Source: Chloroflexota bacterium
GTDB lineage: Bacteria > Chloroflexota > Anaerolineae > Anaerolineales > Villigracilaceae
Assembly (NCBI GenBank): GCA_016195815.1
Contig: JACPYX010000020.1
Span: 1-64,000 of the forward strand
Direction: 5' to 3'
DNA: 64,000 bases
Position numbers and translations under genes: made by a program. Positions 52,575-61,314 of the stretch are shown one piece after another; positions within the stretch are counted from its first letter, which is position 1, and each line of letters opens with the position of its first letter. The notes under the pieces are model-generated. The model saw only the letters and a program-made list of their open reading frames with translations, was not told where the DNA came from and did no database searches.

Positions 52575-53201
52575 TTATCCTTTTTGCGCGGCGGCGATGG
52601 ATTTGATTTCCGCATTGCGGCGCGGGTCAATCAAATCGGGTCCCAGAATGGGCACGGGAATTTCAACGGTATCCGCGCCTTTTTTGTACCAGCGCACCGT
52701 TTTGAGTGACTGCTTGTCAATCTTTTCTTGCAGTTTGATCATGCCTGCGATCAGAGCCTGCGGGGTGGGGGGGCAGCCGGGGATATAAACGTCAACAGGC
52801 AGGAATTTATCCACGCCTGCTACAACGTTGTAACCTTCCTTGAATGGCCCCCCGCCAGAGGCACAGGCGCCCATGGCCACCACATATTTTGGCTCTGGCA
52901 TTTGATTGTAGAGGCGCACAATCGCGGGAATCATTTTCTTGGTCACTGTGCCTGAGACCAGCATCATGTCTGCCTGGCGCGGCGTGGGGCGCATGACCTC
53001 CATGCCGAAGCGGGCCATGTCGTAGCGCGCGGCTTGCGCGGCGATCATTTCGATGGCGCAACAAGCCAGGCCAAACATGAGAGGCCACACGGATGAACGC
53101 TGTCCCCAGTTGTAGATGCGGTCAAGCGTGGTGATGGCTACTGCATGTTCCAGATCTTCCGGAATTTCGTAGCCGGGCAAATTAAGTTTTTCATTATCCA
53201 T
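52575..53201 (-). CDS. nuoB: NADH-quinone oxidoreductase subunit B
   Basis: Protein of 208 aa holding cluster N2: C47, C48 (GLACCAIEM), C113 (GACASGGG) and C143 (PGCPPTP). Starts inside the iscX gene by 8 nt. nuoA, usually directly upstream, is missing here. Confidence 0.95.
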   Translation of the reverse strand: MDNEKLNLPGYEIPEDLEHAVAITTLDRIYNWGQRSSVWPLMFGLACCAIEMIAAQAARYDMARFGMEVMRPTPRQADMMLVSGTVTKKMIPAIVRLYNQMPEPKYVVAMGACASGGGPFKEGYNVVAGVDKFLPVDVYIPGCPPTPQALIAGMIKLQEKIDKQSLKTVRWYKKGADTVEIPVPILGPDLIDPRRNAEIKSIAAAQKG

Positions 53202-53400
53202 TTAAGCTCTCCTCGAACCAGTCTTGATAGATTGCATAGAGAATGTCGTCGTTTGCGAGCGCCGGGTCATCCTCGAATTCCTGAAGGCGGATCGTCCAGT
53301 CATAAATTTGCTGAAGAGTTACTTCTTCGATGTTTGTTTCCGGGTGTTGCCGTCGTAACTCTAAAGCAATGGCGTAAGTAGCTTCCCAATTGAGAGTCAT
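53194..53400 (-). CDS. iscX: IscX-like Fe-S assembly protein
   Basis: Protein of 68 aa. [64 protein letters not shown] matches IscX in length and in the DW, DDP and ILxAI positions. IscX binds IscS and iron. It normally ends the isc operon; here it sits between ALDH and nuoB, with TAATG overlap upstream and overlap with nuoB downstream. Confidence 0.85.
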   Translation of the reverse strand: MTLNWEATYAIALELRRQHPETNIEEVTLQQIYDWTIRLQEFEDDPALANDDILYAIYQDWFEESLNG

Positions 53401-54869
53401 TATTCGCGATTATCAATCTGGGCGCGTTGCAGTTTGCCCGAATAATCCACATAAATGGATTTCCATTCGGTGAACAATTCCAGGGCGGTCTGTCCGGCTT
53501 CACGGTGACCGTTGCCGGTGCCGCGCACGCCGCCGAACGGGAATTGAATTTCCGCGCCGGTCGTGCCGTGATTGATGTAAACCAATCCTGTGAAAATATC
53601 GCGCATGGCAGTGAATGCGCGGTTGACATCCTGCGTGAAGATCGAAGTCGAGAGTCCGTATTTTGAGCGGTTGTTGATTTCGATGGCTTCTTCGAGCGAA
53701 TTGACTTCGATGATCGAAAGCACGGGGCCAAAAACTTCTTCCGCTTCCAGCGTGGACCCGGGCCGGACTCCGTCAAATAAAGTGGGGGCGTAGAAAAAGC
53801 CTTTTCCGTTTACATCCGTGATCTCGGCGCCGGTGAGAACGCGCGCGCCTTCTTTTTGTCCGACTTGAACGTAATTGTGGATTCGATCCAGCGCGATCTT
53901 GTTGATGACGGGACCTACTTCCACGTTTAGATCAAGCCCATTGCCGAGAGTCAGTTTTTTCGTCCGGGCCAGAAGCGCTTCTTTCAATTTGGGCGCGATG
54001 CCTTTTTGAACGATGAGTCGGCTGGCGGCGGTGCAACGTTGCCCGGTCGTACCGAAGGCGGCCCACAGAGTCGCGTCAGCCACGAGCTCGAGATCCGCAT
54101 CATCCAAAACGATGATGGCGTTCTTGCCGCCCATTTCGAGCGAGACTTTTTTGTTGAGTCGGCCAGCGGCCTCGGCGATGGCGCGTCCGGTTGTGGTTGA
54201 GCCGGTGAACGAAAGCACGCGCACGCCGGGATGATCCACAAGCGCCCTGCCGACTTCCGCGCCTGGCGCAAGCAAAAGATTGAACACACCGGCGGGCAGG
54301 CCGGCTTCTTCAAAGACTTTGGTGAACGCGGCTGAGATGGCGGGCGTTTCGGGCGATGGCTTCCAAATGAGGGTGTTGCCCGCGATGAGCGCCGGAAAAA
54401 TTTTCCACGAGGGAACGGCAATCGGAAAATTCCAGGGCGTGATAATGCCAACCACGCCCGACGGATCGCGCATGGCCATGCCAAATTTATTCGGCATTTC
54501 AACGGGCGCGGTGTAGCCGAGCAAACGGCGTCCCTCGCCGCCCATGAAGTAAGCCATGTCAATGGCTTCCTGAATATCGCCGCGCGCTTCGGTGATGACC
54601 TTGCCCATGTCCTGAGTCAACAGGCGGGCGAGTTCTTCTTTTTTGGTTTTGAGAATGTCGCCAACTTTGAAGAGCAATTCACCGCGCAATGGGGCGGGCG
54701 TCAACCGCCACGATTTGAAGGCTTCGCTCGCGGCTTGAACCGCGGATTCAACGTCTGCCAGATTCGCCTCGGCGATCTGTGCAAGGATCTCTTCGGTGGC
54801 TGGATTGACCGTGGCAAAGGTAGTCTTGCTTGAAATCCATTTGCCGTTGATGTAGTTTTGAAATTCCAT
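53400..54869 (-). CDS. NAD(P)-dependent aldehyde dehydrogenase
   Basis: Protein of 489 aa. TPWNFP (N), EMGGKNA (E) and GQRCTA (nucleophilic Cys) form the catalytic set; [13 protein letters not shown] binds cofactor. Close in type to GabD/AldA/AmaB enzymes; substrate unknown. ATG 54869 is chosen because the promoter -10 lies further upstream. First gene of the ALDH-iscX-nuo-mrp operon. Confidence 0.9.
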   Translation of the reverse strand: MEFQNYINGKWISSKTTFATVNPATEEILAQIAEANLADVESAVQAASEAFKSWRLTPAPLRGELLFKVGDILKTKKEELARLLTQDMGKVITEARGDIQEAIDMAYFMGGEGRRLLGYTAPVEMPNKFGMAMRDPSGVVGIITPWNFPIAVPSWKIFPALIAGNTLIWKPSPETPAISAAFTKVFEEAGLPAGVFNLLLAPGAEVGRALVDHPGVRVLSFTGSTTTGRAIAEAAGRLNKKVSLEMGGKNAIIVLDDADLELVADATLWAAFGTTGQRCTAASRLIVQKGIAPKLKEALLARTKKLTLGNGLDLNVEVGPVINKIALDRIHNYVQVGQKEGARVLTGAEITDVNGKGFFYAPTLFDGVRPGSTLEAEEVFGPVLSIIEVNSLEEAIEINNRSKYGLSTSIFTQDVNRAFTAMRDIFTGLVYINHGTTGAEIQFPFGGVRGTGNGHREAGQTALELFTEWKSIYVDYSGKLQRAQIDNRE

Positions 54870-54905
54870 TGAGGCCTTTGGCGAGAAGAATGATCTACAG
54901 GCCGG

Positions 54906-54933
54906 ATTATAGCACTTCAAACCTCGAAGTCAA
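54906..54933 (-). promoter_or_regulatory. Promoter of the ALDH-iscX-nuo-mrp operon
   Basis: Minus strand TTGACT (54933-54928), 16-nt spacer, TATAAT (54911-54906). It lies in the gap shared with the divergent regulator gene. Confidence 0.7.
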
Positions 54934-54987
54934 TTGAATTATATCAAAATATATTTGCAAAAATAAATTTGTGAGTATAATCACCCC

Positions 54988-55593
54988 ATGCCCGTGACAA
55001 CTGCCCGCCAGAAAGTTGTTGCTTATCTCAAGAAAAACCGCGCCGTATCTGCCGCGCAGATTGGACGCGCGCTGAACATGTCCGCGGCCAATGTGCGGCA
55101 TCATTTATCGGTGCTTTGTTCGGATGGACGAGTTTCTGCAATCGGCGAAACGAGAAAGGGCGGCAGGGGCAGGCCGGTTAAGTTGTATGGTCTGTCAGGG
55201 AGTTTGTTTGGAAATAACCTGGCTTTTCTTGCAGATGGACTTCTCAGCGAATTTTTGAAAAGACTTTCCCCCACAAAGCAGGAAGATGTTCTGCGCACAC
55301 TAGCCCGACAACTGGCAACGGACAGTAAAATTACCGAGGCTCAAGGTATGTCGAAGCGGCTGGCTTCAACAATCGAGAATCTCAATCAACTTAATTACCA
55401 ATCCAGGTGGGAGGCGGGCGCGCAGGGGCCGCGCATAATTTTTGCGTCATGTCCTTACTCTGCAATCATTGAAAAACACCCCGAGCTTTGTAAAATGGAT
55501 GCAACAATATTGGCGACGTATTTAAATTCAGACACGCGTCAAATGGCAAAAATCGAAAAAGGGATGGGCATATGTATTTTTGCGATTAAGTGA
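54988..55593 (+). CDS. SufR-like winged-helix regulator with C-terminal Cys set
   Basis: Protein of 201 aa. N-terminal winged helix (VSAAQIGRALNMSAANVRHHLSVLCSDGRV; GGRGRPVKLYGL wing). C-terminal C155, H164, C168 and C196 (SCPYSAIIEKHPELCK, GICIF) match the positions of the Fe-S-binding residues of SufR. TATAAT lies 6 nt before the ATG. Divergent from the operon for Fe-S proteins, which it may control. Confidence 0.85.
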   Translation: MPVTTARQKVVAYLKKNRAVSAAQIGRALNMSAANVRHHLSVLCSDGRVSAIGETRKGGRGRPVKLYGLSGSLFGNNLAFLADGLLSEFLKRLSPTKQEDVLRTLARQLATDSKITEAQGMSKRLASTIENLNQLNYQSRWEAGAQGPRIIFASCPYSAIIEKHPELCKMDATILATYLNSDTRQMAKIEKGMGICIFAIK

Positions 55594-55691
55594 TGCAATA
55601 GCCTCAGGCAAGAATTAGCGTTTACAGACGGCGGTGGTGCATGAAAGGCCAGGCAAAAGAGCTGTGAGAGTGTAAGTTTGGTTTATGCATT

Positions 55692-55724
55692 AGGCCTCTT
55701 GCCAGAGTAAGAGAAGCGCCATAG
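55692..55724. mobile_element. Partial copy of the IS-relic end
   Basis: AGGCCTCTTGCcAgAGtAAGAGAAGCGCCATA matches the left end of the relic at 45293 (about 90 percent), also preceded by ATT. No right end is found here. Confidence 0.65.
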
Positions 55725-55740
55725 TTAACCTGCTTTTTGT

Positions 55741-55780
55741 TAATATTCAAACGGATAAAGTTTGGCTAAGGACATAAGGC
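55741..55780. repeat. Short repeat shared with 39642-39680, copy 2
   Basis: TTAATATTCAAACGGATAAAG and following bases, located 31-70 nt upstream of the intact class V aminotransferase gene. Confidence 0.7.
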
Positions 55781-55810
55781 GAACTCAAGGCCCTATCTTA
55801 TAATAGCTTC

Positions 55811-56974
55811 ATGCCATCCCTAAAAGAACACTTTCTCTTGGATCCAAATGTTGTTTTTCTAAATCATGGTTCGTTTGGCGCATCGCCCAAGCCCGTTTTT
55901 GAAGCCTACCAGAACTGGCAGCGCCGACTCGAACGTCAGCCAGTGTTGTTTCTCGGCCGAGAACTGGATCAGATATTGCGCGTGTCGCGCCAAGCGTTGG
56001 GAGAATATCTCAACGCCGATGCCGACGACTTGGTTTACATTCCCAACGCCACGCATGGCGTAAACATTATTGCTCATTCCCTCCAACTCAAGCCCGGCGA
56101 CGAAATCTTGACTACTGACCACGAATATGGCGCCTGCGATTACACCTGGGATTTCATCTGCGGCAAAACCGGCGCAAAATACACCCATCAGGTGATTTCA
56201 TTACCGGTTCATTCCGAAGAAGAAATCGTTGAGCAGTTCTGGCTGGGCGTCACCCCACGGACGAAGGTCGTTTACCTGAGCCATATAACTTCTCCAACCG
56301 CCTTGCGCTTTCCAGTGGAGGAGATTTGCCGGCGTGCCAGACGAGCAGGAATATTGACCGTTGTGGATGCGGCTCACTCACCGGGACAAATCCCGGTGGA
56401 CCTGCAGGCGCTGGGCGCTGACGTGGTTTTTGGCAACTGTCATAAATGGTTGCTCAGCGCAAAGGGGGCGGCATTTCTTTATGTGCGGCATGAGTTGCAG
56501 CACCTCATAGAGCCTCTTATTGTCAGTTGGGGATACAATCCCACTCCCGAGACAACCACAGGTTCCCGCTTTATTGATCTGCTGCAATGGACAGGCACCA
56601 AAGATCCAACTGCGGCTCTGACAGTCCCAGTTGCGATCCAGTTCATGAGGGAGCACAATTGGGACGAGGTGCGACATGAATGTCACGAATTGTTGCGTCA
56701 GGCCATTGAGCGGATTTGTGATTTGACGGCTATGCCCTCGCTCTATCCTCTTGATAGCGACTTCTACAGTCAAATGGGGATTGCTCCGCTTCTTCCGTCC
56801 AACCTTGCGATGCTTAAGAGCCGCTTATACAATGAACATAGAGTAGAAGTACCCTTGATCCAATGGCGGGACAGGCAGTTTATCCGCATTTCAGTACAGG
56901 GGTACAATACACGGGAGGATATTGATGCACTGGTGGACGCTTTGCAGGTGCTTTTACCTAAGGTTGCTGCTTAA
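55811..56974 (+). CDS. Class V aminotransferase (isopenicillin-N-epimerase-like)
   Basis: Protein of 387 aa. HFLLDPNVVFLNHGSFGASPKPVF at the N-terminus, AHSPGQIPVDLQALGADVVFGNCHKWLLSAKG with the PLP Lys (HKW), and RISVQGYNTREDI at the end. Related to CefD/EgtE-type enzymes; substrate not assigned. TATAAT sits 6 nt before the ATG. A 5' fragment of a relative (39451) and a decayed 3' copy (57020) exist in the window. Confidence 0.9.
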   Translation: MPSLKEHFLLDPNVVFLNHGSFGASPKPVFEAYQNWQRRLERQPVLFLGRELDQILRVSRQALGEYLNADADDLVYIPNATHGVNIIAHSLQLKPGDEILTTDHEYGACDYTWDFICGKTGAKYTHQVISLPVHSEEEIVEQFWLGVTPRTKVVYLSHITSPTALRFPVEEICRRARRAGILTVVDAAHSPGQIPVDLQALGADVVFGNCHKWLLSAKGAAFLYVRHELQHLIEPLIVSWGYNPTPETTTGSRFIDLLQWTGTKDPTAALTVPVAIQFMREHNWDEVRHECHELLRQAIERICDLTAMPSLYPLDSDFYSQMGIAPLLPSNLAMLKSRLYNEHRVEVPLIQWRDRQFIRISVQGYNTREDIDALVDALQVLLPKVAA

Positions 56975-57019
56975 TCTTGTTTGCATAGCGACCTGACCGA
57001 TAATAAACCGGGCTCCAAG

Positions 57020-57564
57020 AGTGTATCGGCGGTGTTGTTTGTGCATATCACACAAATGGTTGTGCGCGCCAAAGAGTGCCGATTTTCTGTATGCGTGACT
57101 TGAAGTTCAGCATCTGCTCAAACCGCTGGCGGTTTCATGGGGTTATGAAGCGGAAATTCCCGGACCGCCTCGATTTGCGGATCATCACGAATGGTGGGGA
57201 ACGCGCGACCCGGCCGCGTTTTTATCCGTCTTCGCAGCGATCAAGTTTCAAGAGAAGCGTGATTGGAATAGAGTCCGCATCGCATGTCATAAGCTGCTTT
57301 GCAACGTTTTGAGTTGCATGGTTGAATTGACCGGCCTGCCGATTTTGTACCTGGATGATTCCTGATATGCTGCAAGTTGCAGCCGCACAACTTCCACCAG
57401 AAACCGATATTGTCAAGTTGAAGACGCGGCTGTACGATCAGTATCGCGTCGAAGATCCATTGGTTAATTGGAATGGAATGAAGTTTGTCCGTATCTCGGT
57501 ACAAGGATATAACACACAGCGGGATGCAGACCAATTTCTGGAGGCGATGTCTAATCTGTTATGA
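57020..57564 (+). pseudogene. Decayed tandem copy of the class V aminotransferase
   Basis: Aligns to the C-terminal half of the 55811 protein: SHKWLCAPKSADFLYA, a TGA at 57096, LEVQHLLKPLAVSWGYE..., TGLPILYLDDS, a second TGA near 57362 with a frame change, then DIVKLKTRLYDQYRVEDPLVNW and RISVQGYNTQRDA to the stop. At least one nonsense and two frameshift changes. Confidence 0.9.
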
Positions 57565-57568
57565 TTTA

Positions 57569-57588
57569 GATGGGCGCTCTTGCCCATC
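57569..57588. repeat. Small hairpin before the NBR1-Ig gene
   Basis: GATGGGC GCTCTT GCCCATC, 7-bp stem, no T-run; sits 12 nt before the ribosome-binding site. Confidence 0.45.
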
Positions 57589-57598
57589 CGGAGGTCGA

Positions 57599-58363
57599 AT
57601 GAGAATTTCAAAACGCATATTGATTGCATTGGCGCTGTCCGCTGTTTTGTTGTCCTCCTGCGGGAGTGCCGGTACGGCGACTCAGCAGGACGTCAATGCG
57701 GTTTACACGAGTGTTGTAGAGACGATCGTTGCTTCATACTTTGATACACAAACGGCGCAAGTCCCGCCGACCAAACCAGTTCCCACGTTGCCGATCATAA
57801 CGTTTCCGGCATTCACACAAGGACCGTTTCCTACTGCTATTCCTTCGGCTACGCGTCCATTTTATACTGCAACGATAGGAATAATCGCGCCGACTCTTAC
57901 TCCCAGCCCGACCGGGACTTTGTCCACGCCAACGATTAATCCATCTGCGTTGGCCTTTGGCTGCAACAACCTGGCTTTAATCCGCGACGTGACGCTTCCT
58001 GCCGGGACGGAGTTAAAACCTGGCGAAGATTTCACAAAGACTTGGAAAGTCGCGAACACGGGGACCTGTCCATGGATGTACGTATATCGTCTTGTCCTTG
58101 TCAGCGGCAACGACTTTGGCGCGCCAGCTTTGCGATTAGGGAGAGTGGTGGCGGTTAACAGTTGGACCGAAATTTCATTGCAAATGGGTGCTCCTAAAAA
58201 GGGAGGCACGTATACCAGTTATTGGAGGCTGGCGGATGGAGACGGCAATATGTTCGGTGCAACTTTGGTGGTTTCTTTCAAAGTTGTGGAACCGACCAAG
58301 ACGCCTGTTCCGCCGACCGATACAGCTGTGCCTACAGCGACTGCCACTACTCCCGGTCCTTGA
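57599..58363 (+). CDS. NBR1-Ig-like domain lipoprotein
   Basis: Protein of 254 aa. Lipobox LLSSCGSAG near residue 22, Thr/Pro-rich linker, and a C-terminal immunoglobulin-like domain of the NBR1 type (LKPGEDFTKTWKVANTGTCPW...PKKGGTYTSYWRLADGDGNMFG). Found in many exported Chloroflexota proteins; role unknown. GGAGGTCGA precedes ATG 57599. Confidence 0.85.
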   Translation: MRISKRILIALALSAVLLSSCGSAGTATQQDVNAVYTSVVETIVASYFDTQTAQVPPTKPVPTLPIITFPAFTQGPFPTAIPSATRPFYTATIGIIAPTLTPSPTGTLSTPTINPSALAFGCNNLALIRDVTLPAGTELKPGEDFTKTWKVANTGTCPWMYVYRLVLVSGNDFGAPALRLGRVVAVNSWTEISLQMGAPKKGGTYTSYWRLADGDGNMFGATLVVSFKVVEPTKTPVPPTDTAVPTATATTPGP

Positions 58364-58388
58364 CCGCAAAATCTAACAGGTTTCCGTG

Positions 58389-59408
58389 ATGCCAAAATGG
58401 CGGCGGGTTTTCACTTCTGCGCTTCTTCTGGTGTTGATGAACCTATGGCCTCGCGATATGGCGGCCGCAGATTCTTTCACGGCTGTGCATCAACAACAAG
58501 TCATACCGTCTGCCAGCGAGTTGATTAATGCCGTCAATTCCCTGCGTTTGGCCTATGGGTTGCCTCCGCTGAGCTACAACTCCATTTTGACGGTAGTAGC
58601 CCAGTCACAAGCCGATGTTTTAGCGGGTTCTGCCGGAGCGTCCGGACATATGCGCCCGGATGGGATGAGCCTGACGGATGATTTGCTTTCTATGGGTTAT
58701 CCGTTGGGAGGCGACCTTTCGTTGGGAGGTTATCGTTCCGAGAATTGGGTTACTGCCACCGGCGTGCAAGATGCAATTCAATGGTGGCTGGGCGATGACA
58801 TTCACACCAATACCATGCTTTCGCCAAACTATTTGGATATAGGCGCCGGGATCGCGGCGGACAGTGACGGCGCGATTTATTTCGTAATTGAAACCGCCCG
58901 GCCAACTGCCAGCGGCAAGCCGCAGGATGACTATACTCCCGCCGCTCCCGGTACGATTGTCAACGGCGTGACCCTGAACGGCGCGCCAAATGCCGAACAA
59001 TTCATGGCGCCTGTGGCGATCAGCGCGCCAAACGCGGACGGCCTTGTGGTTCACGAAGTGCAATATGGACAGACACTTTGGAGTATCGCGATTGCATACG
59101 GCACAAAGATCCAAGAGATCAGGAAACTGAATAATCTGCCGTCCACTGACATTTATCCGAAGCAAAAGCTGATCATCAAAAAAGTTTCGCCAGCGACGCC
59201 CACCGGTCAGCCGCCGGCTATTTTTACAACGGCTTCATTGCCAGCCACGTCTGTGGCAATGACCAGGCCCGCTTCAACCGCAACTCCCAGTTCGCTTTTT
59301 CCAGTGACCAATGGGCGTCCACCGGATGTTCCTTTGATCGTCTTATCTGTTTTGCTCAGTCTGTTGGTTGCCGGGCTGGGGTTTATTGCCAATTCAAAGC
59401 GGACGTAA
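58389..59408 (+). CDS. CAP-domain (SCP/PR1) protein with LysM and C-terminal membrane helix
   Basis: Protein of 339 aa. Signal peptide (cleavage near MAAADS), CAP domain (about 40-175: INAVNSLRLAYGLPPLSYN, GASGHMRP, SENWVTA), LysM (VHEVQYGQTLWSIAIAYGTKIQEIRKLNNL), Thr/Pro stretch and a C-terminal helix with NSKRT. Wall-bound exoprotein. A GTG at 58386 could be the start instead. Confidence 0.87.
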   Translation: MPKWRRVFTSALLLVLMNLWPRDMAAADSFTAVHQQQVIPSASELINAVNSLRLAYGLPPLSYNSILTVVAQSQADVLAGSAGASGHMRPDGMSLTDDLLSMGYPLGGDLSLGGYRSENWVTATGVQDAIQWWLGDDIHTNTMLSPNYLDIGAGIAADSDGAIYFVIETARPTASGKPQDDYTPAAPGTIVNGVTLNGAPNAEQFMAPVAISAPNADGLVVHEVQYGQTLWSIAIAYGTKIQEIRKLNNLPSTDIYPKQKLIIKKVSPATPTGQPPAIFTTASLPATSVAMTRPASTATPSSLFPVTNGRPPDVPLIVLSVLLSLLVAGLGFIANSKRT

Positions 59409-59473
59409 GGCTTCGTTACCAATAATCGAAGAATCAAGTAAGGTTTCAATTGGGCATACAATCAGGAACAGGA

Positions 59474-60352
59474 ATGGATATTACACTTGCGTTAGGCGGC
59501 GGTGGATCAAAAGGCAATTCTCACATCGGCGTTCTGCGTATTTTGGAAAAGGAAGGATTCCGCATTCGTGCCATTGCCGGGACCAGTTTCGGCGGCATGG
59601 TGGCCGTTTTTTACGCGGCCGGTTTTAGTCCCGATCAGATCGAAGAGATATTTTCAGCGGTGGATCAATCCCGATTGTATGATCGTGTCGGGGATGAGAG
59701 TCCGTCATTTCTCGGCCTCGGTGGAGTCCAGAAATGGCTGGAGCATACGCTCGGCGAGCGCACTTTCGAGGAACTAAAAATTCCCTGCGCGCTGACGGCT
59801 GTGGACTTGCTCACTTCGTGTGAAATTGTTTTGAATGCAGGCCTGTTGTGGCAGGCCATCCTTGCCACGATTGCCTTGCCAGGCATCTTTCCGGCTTTTC
59901 GAATGGAGGAGTGGGAACTGCTGGATGGCGGTGTATTGAACCCGGTGCCGGTTGCCCTGGCGCGTTCGCTCGCGCCTTCTTTGCCGGTTGTAGCCGTGTC
60001 GTTGAGCGCGCCGCTTGGCGAACCCCCGCGTTCATTATCCATGCCTTTGCCGAACGGTTTGCCTGCGCTGCTCATTTCCCGGCTCGGCAGTTTGCGGTTT
60101 ACAAAAGCCCTCGATATTTTTATGCGTTCGATTGATATCGGTAATCGCCAGATCACCGAGCTTCGCTTCCAAATCGAAAAGCCGGATGTGATCATTCGCC
60201 CCGACGTGACGGGCCTGGGCGTGCTTGACCGCGTGGATGTGCATGAGGTGGTAAAACACGGCGAAGCCGCCGCGCAAGCCGCGCTGCCTGAACTTAAACG
60301 CGCCGCATCGTGGACCAATCGTGTGCGCCGAAAATTGTTCGGAGATTCATAA
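59474..60352 (+). CDS. Patatin-like phospholipase
   Basis: Protein of 292 aa. Oxyanion loop GGGGSKG (8-14), nucleophile S38 (GTSFGG) and D151 (DGG) form the Ser-Asp dyad. Hydrolyses acyl esters of lipids. Start 59474 has CAGGAA upstream. Overlaps the next gene by one base (TAATG). Confidence 0.9.
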   Translation: MDITLALGGGGSKGNSHIGVLRILEKEGFRIRAIAGTSFGGMVAVFYAAGFSPDQIEEIFSAVDQSRLYDRVGDESPSFLGLGGVQKWLEHTLGERTFEELKIPCALTAVDLLTSCEIVLNAGLLWQAILATIALPGIFPAFRMEEWELLDGGVLNPVPVALARSLAPSLPVVAVSLSAPLGEPPRSLSMPLPNGLPALLISRLGSLRFTKALDIFMRSIDIGNRQITELRFQIEKPDVIIRPDVTGLGVLDRVDVHEVVKHGEAAAQAALPELKRAASWTNRVRRKLFGDS

Positions 60353-60579
60353 TGAAACGCGACTTGCGCGATTACGCAAAAAACACCAATGTCAGGCTTG
60401 GCATCGGTGCGTTTATATTACTTTTTATCATTGGCACGGGTTTGATCTATTTGATATATGGTCCGGGTGCGGCGGCTTTCGGTTTTATCTGTTTGCTGGG
60501 CGGCTTGATTCCCATCGCTCTGATATTTCTGGCGTTTTATGCGATTGATTGGATTGTAAAAAATGCGCGCCCCAAATGA
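60352..60579 (+). CDS. Small two-helix membrane protein
   Basis: Protein of 75 aa: MKRDLRDYAKNTNVRLG, then two membrane helices (GAFILLFIIGTGLIYLIYG and FICLLGGLIPIALIFLAFYAIDWIV). No family named. Between patatin and esterase genes with overlaps at both ends (TAATG before, 17 nt after), so it is translated with them. Confidence 0.75.
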   Translation: MKRDLRDYAKNTNVRLGIGAFILLFIIGTGLIYLIYGPGAAAFGFICLLGGLIPIALIFLAFYAIDWIVKNARPK

Positions 60580-61234
60580 AACTGATCTCATCACATTTCA
60601 AGGCCGGACTCTGCGCGTGCGCCCCGCATCTTCCACGACGCCGCACCTGCTCCTGCTCTTGCATGGCTGGACTGGCGACGAAGACTCGATGTGGGTCTTT
60701 GTGCGAAACTTTCCCGCCGATTTTTGGATGATCGCGCCGCGCGCGCCGCATGTTGCAGAGCCGGCCGGTTACTCGTGGCGCCCGCCTCCTTCCACGACGC
60801 GCGGCTGGCCCGGCCTCGAGGATTTTCGTCCCGCGGCTGAGGCTTTGATCTCCCTCGCGGACGCGTACGCCGCGCAGAATCAAATTGACGCGCTTCAGTT
60901 CGACGTGATCGGATTCAGCCAGGGCGCGGCATTGACGAATACACTGGCTCTGCTTTACCCCGAACGGATTCGGCGCGCAGGTGTGTTGGCCGGCTTCATT
61001 CCCGCGCACGCAGAGTCGGTTGTGGAAAAACGCCCATTAAACGGCAAGCCGTTTTTTGTCGCGCACGGAACGCTGGATGAAATGGTCAGGGTTGAGTACG
61101 CGCGGCAATCCATCCAAATGCTGGAGCGCGCTGGCGCGAACGTCACCTACTGTGAGGATGAAGTCGGGCACAAGGTCAGCGCGAATTGTATGCGTGCGCT
61201 CGAAAAATTTTTTACCTCGCCGGTCACGAAGTGA
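60563..61234 (+). CDS. Alpha/beta-hydrolase (phospholipase/carboxylesterase family)
   Basis: Protein of 223 aa with S119 (GFSQG), D172 and H203 as triad; LLLHGWTGDEDS is the oxyanion-side strand and loop. Acts on acyl esters; a lipid-related role is suggested by the patatin gene two genes upstream. Confidence 0.88.
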   Translation: MRAPNETDLITFQGRTLRVRPASSTTPHLLLLLHGWTGDEDSMWVFVRNFPADFWMIAPRAPHVAEPAGYSWRPPPSTTRGWPGLEDFRPAAEALISLADAYAAQNQIDALQFDVIGFSQGAALTNTLALLYPERIRRAGVLAGFIPAHAESVVEKRPLNGKPFFVAHGTLDEMVRVEYARQSIQMLERAGANVTYCEDEVGHKVSANCMRALEKFFTSPVTK

Positions 61235-61314
61235 CGGGCGAGGCGTTGACGCACCTCTCTTTTGCGGGTATCCTTACAAAACTCCTTATAAAGTAAAAAA
61301 GAAGGTGTTGATTT

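Noticed and set aside
57096-57098. In-frame TGA in the aminotransferase copy as a second selenocysteine codon
   Set aside because: The intact paralogue has an ordinary residue there, and further stops and frameshifts show that this copy is decayed.
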